Assembly (NCBI GenBank): GCA_910586365.1
Contig: CAJUGP010000021.1
Location: 31,663-38,837, forward strand
DNA from: an uncultured Christensenella sp.
GTDB lineage: Bacteria; Bacillota; Clostridia; Christensenellales; Borkfalkiaceae
DNA: 7,175 nucleotides
Reading direction: 5' to 3'
Of the stretch, positions 1-5,191 are shown in pieces (the first letter of the stretch is position 1; each line of letters starts with the position of its first letter). The notes beneath the pieces were generated by a model that was given only the letters and a program-made list of their open reading frames with translations, had not been told where the DNA came from and searched no databases. A program made the translations under genes and the position numbers.

Positions 1-77
1 AGTTGGGGGAGGAAGAGAGAATTTTAAGAAACGCTGCCCCTCTGCCAAAGGGATAAATCTCGCTATGGCAAAAGAGT
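1..77 (-). other. Leader of a leftward transcript running off the window
   Basis: Expected 5' region of the RNA made from the consensus minus-strand promoter at 84-112, with predicted +1 near position 77. Read leftward it has no ATG or GTG, only two TTG triplets, so the first leftward gene probably starts beyond the window or the product is a small RNA. Weak inverted repeats are present (38-41 with 49-52, 43-47 with 66-70). The purine-rich end at 4-20 resembles intergenic repeats of gut Clostridia, but too little is present to assign it. Confidence 0.35.
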
Positions 78-83
78 ACTTTT

Positions 84-112
84 ATTATAATCGCACAATA
101 TACGATTGTCAA
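84..112 (-). promoter_or_regulatory. Perfect consensus sigma-A promoter, leftward
   Basis: On the minus strand the sequence is TTGACA (107-112), a 17-bp spacer (90-106), then TATAAT (84-89). Both hexamers match the housekeeping sigma consensus exactly and the spacing is optimal. The spacer is exactly the 17-bp core of operator-like site 1, so a bound repressor would block RNA polymerase. The promoter points away from the small regulator gene at 171. The regulated gene would lie left of the window. Confidence 0.8.
89..107. promoter_or_regulatory. Operator-like palindrome, site 1
   Basis: A 19-bp imperfect palindrome centred on position 98, with AATCG and CGATT outer arms. It matches site 2 at 15 of 19 positions, sharing the core ATCGCAYAATATRCGAT. 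It fills the spacer of the leftward promoter. It is a likely binding site for the Cro/CI-type protein encoded 64 bp downstream; the assignment to that protein is inference. Confidence 0.6.
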
Positions 113-114
113 GC

Positions 115-141
115 AAAATATCGCATAATATGCGATATTTT
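115..141. promoter_or_regulatory. Operator-like 27-bp perfect palindrome, site 2
   Basis: A perfect 27-bp inverted repeat centred on A128: arms 115-127 and 129-141, both reading AAAATATCGCATA inward on their own strand. Its 17-bp core (120-136) is the symmetric version of site 1. The two centres are 30 bp apart, about three helical turns, so two dimers would lie on the same DNA face. It sits between the leftward promoter and the regulator start codon, where it could also mediate autoregulation. An RNA hairpin is possible, but the related second copy favours DNA binding. Confidence 0.65.
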
Positions 142-170
142 TTCTTACATAAAAGAAATCGGAGCGAATT

Positions 171-383
171 ATGGAATTACAGGACATTCAAAAGCGGTTG
201 CGGGAATGTATAGCGGCGAGCGGGATTCCGCAAAAGGAGATCGCTAAACGCATAGGCGTTTCGGCGCAGACCGTTTCCAAATACATGAAACAGGATATTT
301 TTCCCGCGCTCGATACCTTTGCCCGCCTTTGCCGCGTGCTCGACGTTTCGAGCGATTACGTTTTGGGAATCGCGGCATATTAA
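171..383 (+). CDS. Small Cro/CI-family (XRE) transcriptional regulator
   Basis: A 70-residue protein that is essentially a single helix-turn-helix domain. The stretch QKEIAKRIGVSAQTVSKYMK (residues 21-40) is a classic Cro/CI HTH, with the recognition helix around 32-40. The following helices match the family (FPALDTFARLCRVLDVSSDYVLG): a hydrophobic core and the usual SSDYLLG-like end. There is no sensor, peptidase or toxin domain, so it resembles a minimal phage- or element-type repressor. A GGAG at 161-164, 6 nt before the ATG, supports the start. Two related palindromes lie upstream, one inside a perfect leftward promoter, so it probably represses a divergent transcript and perhaps itself. 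Its own rightward promoter is not clear: a TATAAT occurs at 86-91 without a good -35. It ends directly at a terminator, so it is monocistronic. Confidence 0.88.
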   Translation: MELQDIQKRLRECIAASGIPQKEIAKRIGVSAQTVSKYMKQDIFPALDTFARLCRVLDVSSDYVLGIAAY

Positions 384-410
384 AAAAACCGTGCGTTCTG
401 CACGGTTTTT
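384..410. terminator. Bidirectional intrinsic terminator
   Basis: An 11-bp perfect stem (AAAAACCGTGC at 384-394, its complement at 400-410) with a 5-nt loop. A-tracts on the left and T-tracts on the right let it work on both strands. It lies between the convergent ends of the small regulator and the DeoR-family gene and is expected to serve both. Confidence 0.85.
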
Positions 411-412
411 AC

Positions 413-1171
413 TTACATGACCACAATGTTTCGGCGCGTAAACGTTTCCTTGATATCGGGCGGCAGATCGTTGTCGGTAATCAGCACGTCGATATCGCTG
501 TATTGCGCAAAGGTATACGGGTTGATTTTGCCGACTTTGGAGCTGTCGAGCATCATATAAAGCGATTTCGCTTTGGCGCGCACCATTTTCAAAAGGTCCG
601 CCTCGATTTGCGACGTGCACGAAAAGCCCTGTTCGGGCGTAAAAGCCGAAGTCGAAAGAATCGCGATCTCGAAGTTGGTATTGTCGAAATAACTGCGCGC
701 GACGGGGGACGCGGTGGAAAGATTGTCGCGCATGACCTGTCCGCCGATCATCGTCACGTTGATATTTTTCTTTTGCACAAGCTCGATCGCCACGGCAAGC
801 CCGTTCGTAAAGACGTGCACGTTGACGTCGGGCAGTTCTTTGGCAAGATACATTGCCGTCGTGCCGCCGTCGATAAAGACGGAAGCGTTTTCGTCGATTA
901 AACTTGCCGCTTTCTGGGCGATGATGATTTTTTCGTCGGTGTGCAGCGTCGTCTTTTTGGTATACGGTTCGCCCGAAATTTTCTGCACCTCTTTGACGGA
1001 CATGGCGCCGCCGCGCACGCGGATGATTCTTCCTTGCTGTTCGAGTAAATATAAATCGCGCCGAAGCGTCATTTGCGAAACGTCGGGGAAGCACTCGTCA
1101 AGCTGTTCGAGCGAAAGGCGTCCGCGCTTATCGAGCAGGGCGGCGATATCTTCGATTCTGTCTCTTTTCAT
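413..1171 (-). CDS. DeoR-family transcriptional repressor
   Basis: A 252-residue regulator. Residues 1-56 form the DeoR-type winged helix, including the signature SQMTLRRDLYLLEQQGRI and the wing RVRGGA. Residues about 75-235 form the DeoR sugar-phosphate sensor domain: FIDGGTT (99-105), FTNGLAVA (121-128), MIGGQVMR (141-148) and LDSSKVGK (208-215). Such proteins usually bind a phosphorylated sugar and control a sugar catabolic operon, but none is adjacent here, so the target cannot be named. The expected DxxFLG motif of the sensor is altered (FEIAILSTSAF), which may mean a different ligand. The start at 1171 is chosen because GGAGGAA (1178-1184) lies 6 nt upstream; an in-frame ATG at 1201 would overlap the ribosome binding site and add a non-family N-terminus. 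It has its own promoter at 1192-1220 and ends at the shared terminator. Confidence 0.92.
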   Translation of the reverse strand: MKRDRIEDIAALLDKRGRLSLEQLDECFPDVSQMTLRRDLYLLEQQGRIIRVRGGAMSVKEVQKISGEPYTKKTTLHTDEKIIIAQKAASLIDENASVFIDGGTTAMYLAKELPDVNVHVFTNGLAVAIELVQKKNINVTMIGGQVMRDNLSTASPVARSYFDNTNFEIAILSTSAFTPEQGFSCTSQIEADLLKMVRAKAKSLYMMLDSSKVGKINPYTFAQYSDIDVLITDNDLPPDIKETFTRRNIVVM

Positions 1172-1177
1172 ACTCAG

Positions 1178-1184
1178 TTCCTCC
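1178..1184 (-). promoter_or_regulatory. Ribosome binding site that fixes the deoR-type start
   Basis: On the minus strand, GGAGGAA lies 6 nt before the ATG at 1171-1169. It excludes the longer reading frame from 1201, whose start codon has no comparable site. Confidence 0.85.
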
Positions 1185-1191
1185 GTGTAAT

Positions 1192-1220
1192 ATTTTAACA
1201 TGTTGCGGCGAATTATGCAA
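1192..1220 (-). promoter_or_regulatory. Promoter of the DeoR-family gene
   Basis: Minus-strand TTGCAT (1215-1220), a 17-bp spacer and TAAAAT (1192-1197, 5 of 6 to consensus). The predicted start near 1185 falls next to the Shine-Dalgarno at 1178-1184, so the leader is very short (about 14 nt). The -35 is only a half match, so confidence is moderate. Confidence 0.55.
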
Positions 1221-1252
1221 CTGAATTTCTGAAAATCTGTGTGAAAATTCAG
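1221..1252. promoter_or_regulatory. Inverted repeat next to the deoR-type promoter
   Basis: CTGAATTT (1221-1228) and AAATTCAG (1245-1252) form perfect 8-bp arms 16 bp apart. The block also holds a direct repeat TGAAAAT (1230-1236 and 1242-1248). It abuts the -35 box of the DeoR-family gene. DeoR-family proteins commonly regulate themselves through spaced repeats, so this is a candidate operator, though unproven. Confidence 0.4.
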
Positions 1253-1283
1253 CAGAATGCGCTTTTATTTCGCGGTATTTGTT

Positions 1284-1302
1284 AATATTTTACAAAAATA
1301 TT
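1284..1302. repeat. AT-rich 19-bp palindrome in the divergent intergenic region
   Basis: AATATTTT (1284-1291), ACA, AAAATATT (1295-1302): perfect arms with a 3-nt centre. It lies between the divergent promoters. It may be an operator or a curved AT-rich element; the sequence does not decide. Confidence 0.35.
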
Positions 1303-1368
1303 TTAAGCGTGTTTGTAAGAAAAGCCGTTTGCTTTTGTGCGGGGCGGCGGCAACTGCGCGCGAAACGC

Positions 1369-1397
1369 TTGCAATCTGTCTTAAAAAATGCTACAAT
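1369..1397 (+). promoter_or_regulatory. Rightward promoter with +1 on the start codon
   Basis: TTGCAA (1369-1374), a 17-bp spacer and TACAAT (1392-1397, 5 of 6 to consensus). Standard spacing puts +1 at 1404, the A of the ATG of the next gene. No Shine-Dalgarno is visible upstream of this ATG, in contrast to all other genes here. This arrangement predicts a leaderless mRNA. Confidence 0.6.
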
Positions 1398-1403
1398 ACC
1401 GTT

Positions 1404-2021
1404 ATGGAAAATTATCTTGAGGCATTGGACGAATTTTTTTGCGCGCAATATTCCGATTACGTGCGCATCAGCGCGATCGAAGGGTATGAAATGCCCGACG
1501 TCGTTTATATCGCCGACGACGGCAACGTCGCCCGCCGCGATTCGTCGTGCATGCGTCTTGCTTACCAAAAAAACAAAGCCGCCGTTTTGGCGACCTTGAA
1601 AGCGTCGCTTGCGGATACCTCGTTCACGTTCAGTTATTCGCTTATTCCCCTGCGGGAAAAATTACGCAATCCCTTTCAGAAATACACGTTTGCAAAGCTC
1701 TTGCCCGAGGCGCTGCGCCACGCGGGCGAAACGGTCGAAAGCGCGGGCGAAAAACTTGCGATCGAGCCGAAATTTTGGAATATGATCGTAAAAGGGAAGG
1801 TCTATCCCGAAAAAAATACCGTGCTTGCATTGGCGCTTGTCTGCCGTTTGCAGATTCAGGACATCAACAACCTGTTCGCCGCCTGCGGCTTTTCCTTCGA
1901 CGAAGCCGACGTGCGCGACGTCGTGGTGCAGTTTCTCATCGGGCAGCAGATCTATAACCCGATCATGCGCGATAAATGCCTTGCGGAATACAAAATCGAA
2001 AATTTACCGATCAAGCGTTAA
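1404..2021 (+). CDS. Uncharacterised protein with C-terminal HTH-like domain
   Basis: A 205-residue soluble protein of two parts. Residues about 1-85 (an acidic N-terminus, then the region around YVRISAIEGYEMPDVVYIADDG) match no family I recognise. Residues about 92-200 resemble, from memory, a helical domain found alone or fused to macro domains in Firmicutes, whose usual features are a FSK/FAKLL start, a KxxYxPxKxTAlALALaLeL block and a final YFIxxxxYdxxxIN. Matching here are FAKLLPEALRHAG, the YPEKNTVLALALVCRLQI block with AACGF after it, and VQFLIGQQIYNP. The fold is related to XRE HTH domains, so DNA or protein binding is plausible. The start at 1404 is preferred: the upstream extension to 1257 has no ribosome site, is Cys- and Lys-rich and overlaps regulatory DNA. 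Only 9 nt separate it from the membrane-protein gene, and the next Shine-Dalgarno overlaps its stop, so the two are probably co-translated. Confidence 0.75.
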   Translation: MENYLEALDEFFCAQYSDYVRISAIEGYEMPDVVYIADDGNVARRDSSCMRLAYQKNKAAVLATLKASLADTSFTFSYSLIPLREKLRNPFQKYTFAKLLPEALRHAGETVESAGEKLAIEPKFWNMIVKGKVYPEKNTVLALALVCRLQIQDINNLFAACGFSFDEADVRDVVVQFLIGQQIYNPIMRDKCLAEYKIENLPIKR

Positions 2022-2030
2022 GGAACAAAC

Positions 2031-2870
2031 ATGAAAAACGTGTTCGGCTTCAATTTAAGAACGGGCGTTTACGACGGCGAAAAATTCATCGTGCGCCGCG
2101 CGGAAGGCGACGTGGCGGCGAAGCAGGAGAAATTGGCGCAGGAACGCCTTGCGTTTATGCGGTTCTCGTCGCTGCCGAAGTGGGTGAACGTGTGCGGCAT
2201 GATCATGCTGTTCCTCGGTCTGATTTTTTTATGCGGCGTTTTGGAAGGGCTTTCCGAAGTCAGCTTCAAGCAGGCATGGGAAAATGCAAACTGGTGTTTT
2301 ATCGTATCGGGCGTGTGTCTCGTCGGGGCGGCGGCGATTTTCACGGCTGCAGCCGTGAAGGCGCGGCGCGCATACGCCGCGCCTGCGTACCGTTCGCTCA
2401 GCGAATTAACGCAGAAGGTGGCAAAAGAAAGCTATGCGGCGCTCGGCGTGCCAGAATCGGCGGCGGAGGTCGACGTGATCGCGTACGCATATAACGCGAA
2501 AGAGGGCAAGCCGTATAAAGAAAGAGGTTGGAATACCGAATACGAGAATACGGCGGTAAAGGCTTACCGCGAAAACGAAACGCTGTGTCTTGCGTATCTC
2601 GATTGCGTGCTCGCATTCCCGCTTTCGCGCATTTCGAGCATACAATGTATCGGGAAACGGATTGCCGTTACGGGTTGGAACAAACAGGAGCGCGTGCGCA
2701 AAGGGCGTTACGGAAGCTGTAAAATCGGGAAAGACAGCGCGGGGCGTTTCATCATTAAGCCGTATTACCGCATGACGGTACGCGACGAGCAGGGCGAAGA
2801 ATACGCGATTTTGTTACCCTGTTACGAAGCGGAAACGATACTGTCGTTGACGGGCGGGACGGTCGGTTGA
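2031..2870 (+). CDS. Two-TM membrane protein, possible PH-like C-terminal domain
   Basis: A 279-residue protein. Residues 1-48 are polar and basic. Two hydrophobic segments follow at about 52-74 (WVNVCGMIMLFLGLIFLCGV) and 88-109, forming a membrane hairpin with a short loop. Residues 110-279 are soluble. The last part (about 180-275) has alternating strands and the pattern ENETLCLAYLDCVLAFPLSRI, ISSIQCIGKRIAVTGWNK, then FIIKPYYRMTVRD and YAILLPCYEAETILSLTG, ending in an amphipathic helix, which suggests a bacterial PH-like fold; this is inference from pattern. No signal peptide, transport motif or catalytic motif is seen. AAGGA (2020-2024) overlaps the stop codon of the upstream gene and lies 6 nt before the ATG, so translation is probably coupled. 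Function unknown; the partnership suggests a regulator with a membrane partner. Confidence 0.8.
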   Translation: MKNVFGFNLRTGVYDGEKFIVRRAEGDVAAKQEKLAQERLAFMRFSSLPKWVNVCGMIMLFLGLIFLCGVLEGLSEVSFKQAWENANWCFIVSGVCLVGAAAIFTAAAVKARRAYAAPAYRSLSELTQKVAKESYAALGVPESAAEVDVIAYAYNAKEGKPYKERGWNTEYENTAVKAYRENETLCLAYLDCVLAFPLSRISSIQCIGKRIAVTGWNKQERVRKGRYGSCKIGKDSAGRFIIKPYYRMTVRDEQGEEYAILLPCYEAETILSLTGGTVG

Positions 2871-2876
2871 TCGGGT

Positions 2877-2900
2877 TTCCGTTTATGCGGAAGGCATAAA
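2877..2900 (+). other. Two mutually exclusive small hairpins before cysE
   Basis: TTTATGC (2882-2888) pairs with GCATAAA (2894-2900), while TTCCG (2877-2881) can instead pair with CGGAA (2888-2892). The first ends at the A-rich start of the cysE ribosome site (AAAGGAG, 2901-2907). There is no T-tract, so it is not a rightward terminator. The sequence is too short for a T-box or riboswitch; any effect on cysE translation is speculation. Confidence 0.3.
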
Positions 2901-2912
2901 AAAGGAGAAACC

Positions 2913-3572
2913 ATGTTTTTTTCGAGATTGCGGAAAGATATTGCCGCGGCGAAGGCGAACGACCCCGCCGCGCGCAATAAATTCGAGATATTTTTGACTT
3001 ATTCGGGCGTGCGCGCGCTTTCGTGGCATCGCTGGGCGAATTTTTTATACCGTATCCATCTGAAACTGTTTGCGCGTATGGCGTCGCAGTGGGCGAAGTT
3101 CCGCACGGGGATCGAGATCCACCCCGCCGCGAAAATCGCCGCGGGCGTGTTTATCGACCACGGCGCGGGCGTCGTGATCGGCGAGACCGCCGAGGTGGAA
3201 GAGGGCGTCGTGATCTATCAGGGCGTTACGCTCGGCGGCACGGGCAAGGAAAAGGGCAAGCGTCACCCAACGATCAAAAAGAACGTTACCATTTCGAGCG
3301 GCGCAAAGGTGCTCGGCGGCTTTACGGTGGGTGAGGGCGCGAAGATCGGCGCGGGCGCCGTGGTGCTCAAAGAAGTGCCGCCCTATGCGACCGTGGTCGG
3401 CGTGCCGGGGCGCGTCGTGCGGATCAACGGCGAAAAAACGCAGGACTTGCTGCCCGAAAAATCCGACCCCGTATTAGCCGAACTGTGCGCGCTTCGCGAA
3501 CGCGTTTTCGCGCTCGAAGAACAACTTCAAACATTGACCCGCGACGAGAGCGCGGAAAGGGAAAGAGAATGA
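2913..3572 (+). CDS. cysE: Serine O-acetyltransferase
   Basis: A cytoplasmic enzyme that transfers acetyl from acetyl-CoA to L-serine, giving O-acetylserine for cysteine synthesis (EC 2.3.1.30). The 219 residues match the short Firmicutes form. An N-terminal helical part (1-62) is followed by a left-handed beta-helix of hexapeptide repeats (about 64-170). Active-site motifs are present: TGIEIHPAAKI (65-75), FIDHGAGVVIGETAEV (80-95) with catalytic His83, and VTLGGTGKEKGKRHPTIKK (105-123) with His118. E68 stands where E. coli has Asp143, which is usual in Firmicutes as I recall B. subtilis CysE. A charged, coiled-coil-like tail (185-219) ends the protein. AAAGGAG at 2901-2907 supports the start. 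It overlaps cysS by 4 bp (ATGA), as in the gltX-cysE-cysS order of Firmicutes. No promoter or T-box is evident upstream; it may be read through from the preceding operon. Confidence 0.95.
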   Translation: MFFSRLRKDIAAAKANDPAARNKFEIFLTYSGVRALSWHRWANFLYRIHLKLFARMASQWAKFRTGIEIHPAAKIAAGVFIDHGAGVVIGETAEVEEGVVIYQGVTLGGTGKEKGKRHPTIKKNVTISSGAKVLGGFTVGEGAKIGAGAVVLKEVPPYATVVGVPGRVVRINGEKTQDLLPEKSDPVLAELCALRERVFALEEQLQTLTRDESAERERE

Positions 3573-4957
3573 AATTATATAATTCGCTGACGCGCAGAAA
3601 AGAGGAATTCGTGCCGCTGCACGAAGGAAGGGTAACCATGTACGCATGCGGCATCACCGTTTCGGGCGAGGCGCATATCGGGCACGGCTATCAGGCGCTC
3701 GTGTACGACGTGTTCCGTAATTTTCTGCAAAAGCAGGGGTATGAGGTCGTCTATGCCCGCAATTACACCGACGTGGACGATAAGATCATCGCCCGTTCCA
3801 ACGAAACGGGCATTCCCGCCGACGAATACGCCCGCATGATGATAAAAAAGATCGACGCAATTATGCGGCAAGCCGATATCGGCGATCCGACGATCTGGCT
3901 CAAAGCGACCGAAAACATTCAAACGATCATCGATTTTATTTCGGCGCTCATCGAAAAGGGGCACGCGTATGCGGGGGGCAACGGCGACGTGTATTTCGAC
4001 GTCGATTCTTATCCCGCGTACGGGCAGCTTTCGGGGCGCGACAAAGAGGATATGCTCGACGGCGTGCGCGTCGAAAACGACGGCTGCAAGAAAAATCCGT
4101 ACGATTTCGCGCTGTGGAAGGCGGCGAAGGAAGGCGAGATTTTTTGGGAATCGCCTTGGGGCAAGGGGCGTCCCGGTTGGCATATCGAATGCTCCGCCAT
4201 GATTTACGCCGCGTTCGGCGAACAGATCGATATCCACGGCGGCGGACGCGATTTGATCTTCCCGCACCACGAAAACGAAATCGCGCAGAGCGGGGCGCGC
4301 ACGGGCAAGCCGCTTGCAAAATATTGGGTGCATAACGGACTGATCAAGGTGAACGGGCAGAAAATGAGCAAGTCGCTCGGCAACAGTCTGCTTATGGAAG
4401 ATCTGCTTGCGTGTTATTCGGGCGACGCCGTGAAATTTGCGCTGCTTTCGGCAAATTACCGCGGCGACGTCAACGTGACGGACAACCTGTTTCCCGACGC
4501 CGAAGCACACCTCGTCCGTTTTTATTCGCTGATCGAAAAAGCCGAGCAAGCGTTTCCCGACGAGGACGGCGCGGAAGCGGAAATCGACGCGAAATTCGAC
4601 GAGGCGATGAACGACGATTTCAACGCCGCGCTCGCGCTTGCCGATCTGTTCGGTTCTTTCAAAGAGGTTGCGCGCCTGATCGCGGAAGGCGATTCCCGCG
4701 CTAGACGGATCACCAATCAGATTAAAAAGACCTATTCGCTTTTGGGCTTGTTCAAGCGCGATCCGCGCGAATATCTTGGCAAGTACGCGCCCAAAGAAGA
4801 AGCGGTGCCCGCCGAAGTCAAGGCGGTTGCGGAAGAGCGGTTTGCGGCGCGCAAAGCGAAGGACTGGGCGAAGTCGGACGAACTGCGCGACAGGCTCAAA
4901 CAAATGGGCTACGCCGTAAAAGATTCAAAAGACGGGTATACGTTGGAAAAATGTTAA
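3569..4957 (+). CDS. cysS: Cysteinyl-tRNA synthetase
   Basis: A class I synthetase that charges tRNA-Cys with cysteine (EC 6.1.1.16), cytoplasmic, 462 residues, full length. The catalytic core carries HIGH at 36-39 and KMSKS at 265-269. Zinc ligands that bind the cysteine substrate are in place: C27, C208, H233 and E237. The sequence GRPGWHIECSAM (200-211) and DLIFPHHENEIAQ (228-240) are hallmarks. The C-terminal anticodon-binding part includes the conserved RKAKDWAKSDELRDRLKQMG (428-447). The start at 3569 shares ATGA with the cysE stop, implying translational coupling; a longer frame from 3485 would run inside cysE. The first motif reads YACGITVSGEAHIGHG rather than the commoner CGPTVYDxxHIGNAR, a variant I associate with some Clostridia. 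It is followed by a cluster of palindromic repeats and no conventional terminator. Confidence 0.96.
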   Translation: MKLYNSLTRRKEEFVPLHEGRVTMYACGITVSGEAHIGHGYQALVYDVFRNFLQKQGYEVVYARNYTDVDDKIIARSNETGIPADEYARMMIKKIDAIMRQADIGDPTIWLKATENIQTIIDFISALIEKGHAYAGGNGDVYFDVDSYPAYGQLSGRDKEDMLDGVRVENDGCKKNPYDFALWKAAKEGEIFWESPWGKGRPGWHIECSAMIYAAFGEQIDIHGGGRDLIFPHHENEIAQSGARTGKPLAKYWVHNGLIKVNGQKMSKSLGNSLLMEDLLACYSGDAVKFALLSANYRGDVNVTDNLFPDAEAHLVRFYSLIEKAEQAFPDEDGAEAEIDAKFDEAMNDDFNAALALADLFGSFKEVARLIAEGDSRARRITNQIKKTYSLLGLFKRDPREYLGKYAPKEEAVPAEVKAVAEERFAARKAKDWAKSDELRDRLKQMGYAVKDSKDGYTLEKC

Positions 4958-4959
4958 AT

Positions 4960-4986
4960 TCATGTTGAGCGAAGTCGAAACATCTG
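4960..4986 (+). repeat. Palindromic repeat unit A (forward)
   Basis: A 27-bp unit starting TCATGTTGAGCG and ending GAAACATCTG, identical over all 27 bases to 5150-5176. Its internal inverted repeat is ATGTT / AACAT around a 12-nt loop. It begins 2 bp after the cysS stop codon. Confidence 0.85.
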
Positions 4987-5024
4987 AGATTCTTCGGCTG
5001 CACTTCGTTTCGCTCAGAATGACA
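4987..5024 (-). repeat. Palindromic repeat unit B (inverted, divergent form)
   Basis: Read on the minus strand it begins TGTCATTCTGAGCGAA and ends GAAGAATCT, a second form of the same repeat family with an extra internal block. Together with unit A it makes a larger hairpin: TGAGCGAA (4966-4973) pairs with TTCGCTCA (5009-5016). This paired structure may act as a weak mRNA 3' stabiliser or attenuator after cysS. Confidence 0.75.
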
Positions 5025-5115
5025 AAAGGGTCGTGCCGTGGGTGTGCGCGCCGCTCTGTCATGATCGTACCGCCCTGTTGTGGGCGTTCGCATGTCGTGC
5101 GCGCCGCCATGTCAC

Positions 5116-5153
5116 GAGCATGCCGCTCTGTCATGAGCATGTCGCTCTGTCAT
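5116..5153 (+). repeat. Tandem 19-bp duplication
   Basis: Two adjacent 19-bp copies (5116-5134 and 5135-5153) of GAGCATGYCGCTCTGTCAT differ at one base. A related 14-bp piece (CCGCTCTGTCATGA) is at 5051-5064, and GTGCGCGCCGC occurs at 5044-5054 and 5097-5107. The pattern suggests slippage or recombination between partial repeat ends. Confidence 0.8.
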
Positions 5154-5176
5154 GTTGAGCGAAGTCGAAACATCTG
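5147..5176 (+). repeat. Palindromic repeat unit C (forward)
   Basis: A second forward copy, 190 bp after unit A and identical to it from 5150 to 5176, with CTG in front. It ends 10 bp before the alaS ribosome binding site and supplies an in-frame upstream ATG at 5152 for alaS. Confidence 0.85.
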
Positions 5177-5186
5177 CCTTATATTT

Positions 5187-5191
5187 AGGAG
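5187..5191 (+). promoter_or_regulatory. Ribosome binding site that fixes the alaS start
   Basis: AGGAG lies 8 nt before the ATG at 5200. The in-frame ATG at 5152 lies within repeat unit C and has no Shine-Dalgarno, so the extra 16 residues (MLSEVETSALYLGETY) are not part of the protein. Confidence 0.9.

Larger units (their letters stand above)
4960..5176. repeat. Cluster of dispersed palindromic repeats between cysS and alaS
   Basis: The intergenic region consists mostly of REP-like units. Two forward copies and one inverted, divergent copy can be read, plus a short tandem array. The units resemble a family scattered in many bacterial genomes, recognisable by TGAGCGAAGTCGAAACATCT and its partner form with AATGACA. 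Translated on either strand they give the familiar spurious peptides MLSEVETS, and HSERNE / CFDFAQHE. No transposase is encoded; mobilisation, if any, would act in trans. Similar repeats elsewhere in the genome would be expected. Confidence 0.8.

Noticed and set aside
65..247. Rightward 60-residue reading frame overlapping the small regulator
   Set aside because: It runs through the promoter and both operator palindromes, has no ribosome site, and overlaps a clear Cro/CI gene in another frame.
1257..1403. N-terminal extension of the HTH-like protein starting at 1257
   Set aside because: No Shine-Dalgarno, passes through the AT-rich palindrome and the promoter hexamers, and encodes a low-complexity Cys/Lys-rich stretch unlike the rest of the protein.
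3575..4903. Long minus-strand open frame opposite cysS
   Set aside because: A shadow of the GC-rich codon use of cysS; low-complexity Arg/Phe-rich product with no family match. The same holds for the frame opposite alaS (5527-6915).
4896..5140. Minus-strand small proteins over the cysS end and repeats
   Set aside because: They are translations of the palindromic repeats (HSERNE, CFDFAQHE type peptides), a well-known annotation artefact.
5155..5185. alaS promoter formed by the repeat (TTGAGC with TATATT)
   Set aside because: The spacer is 18-19 bp and the predicted start near 5191-5192 would remove the AGGAG ribosome site from the transcript.
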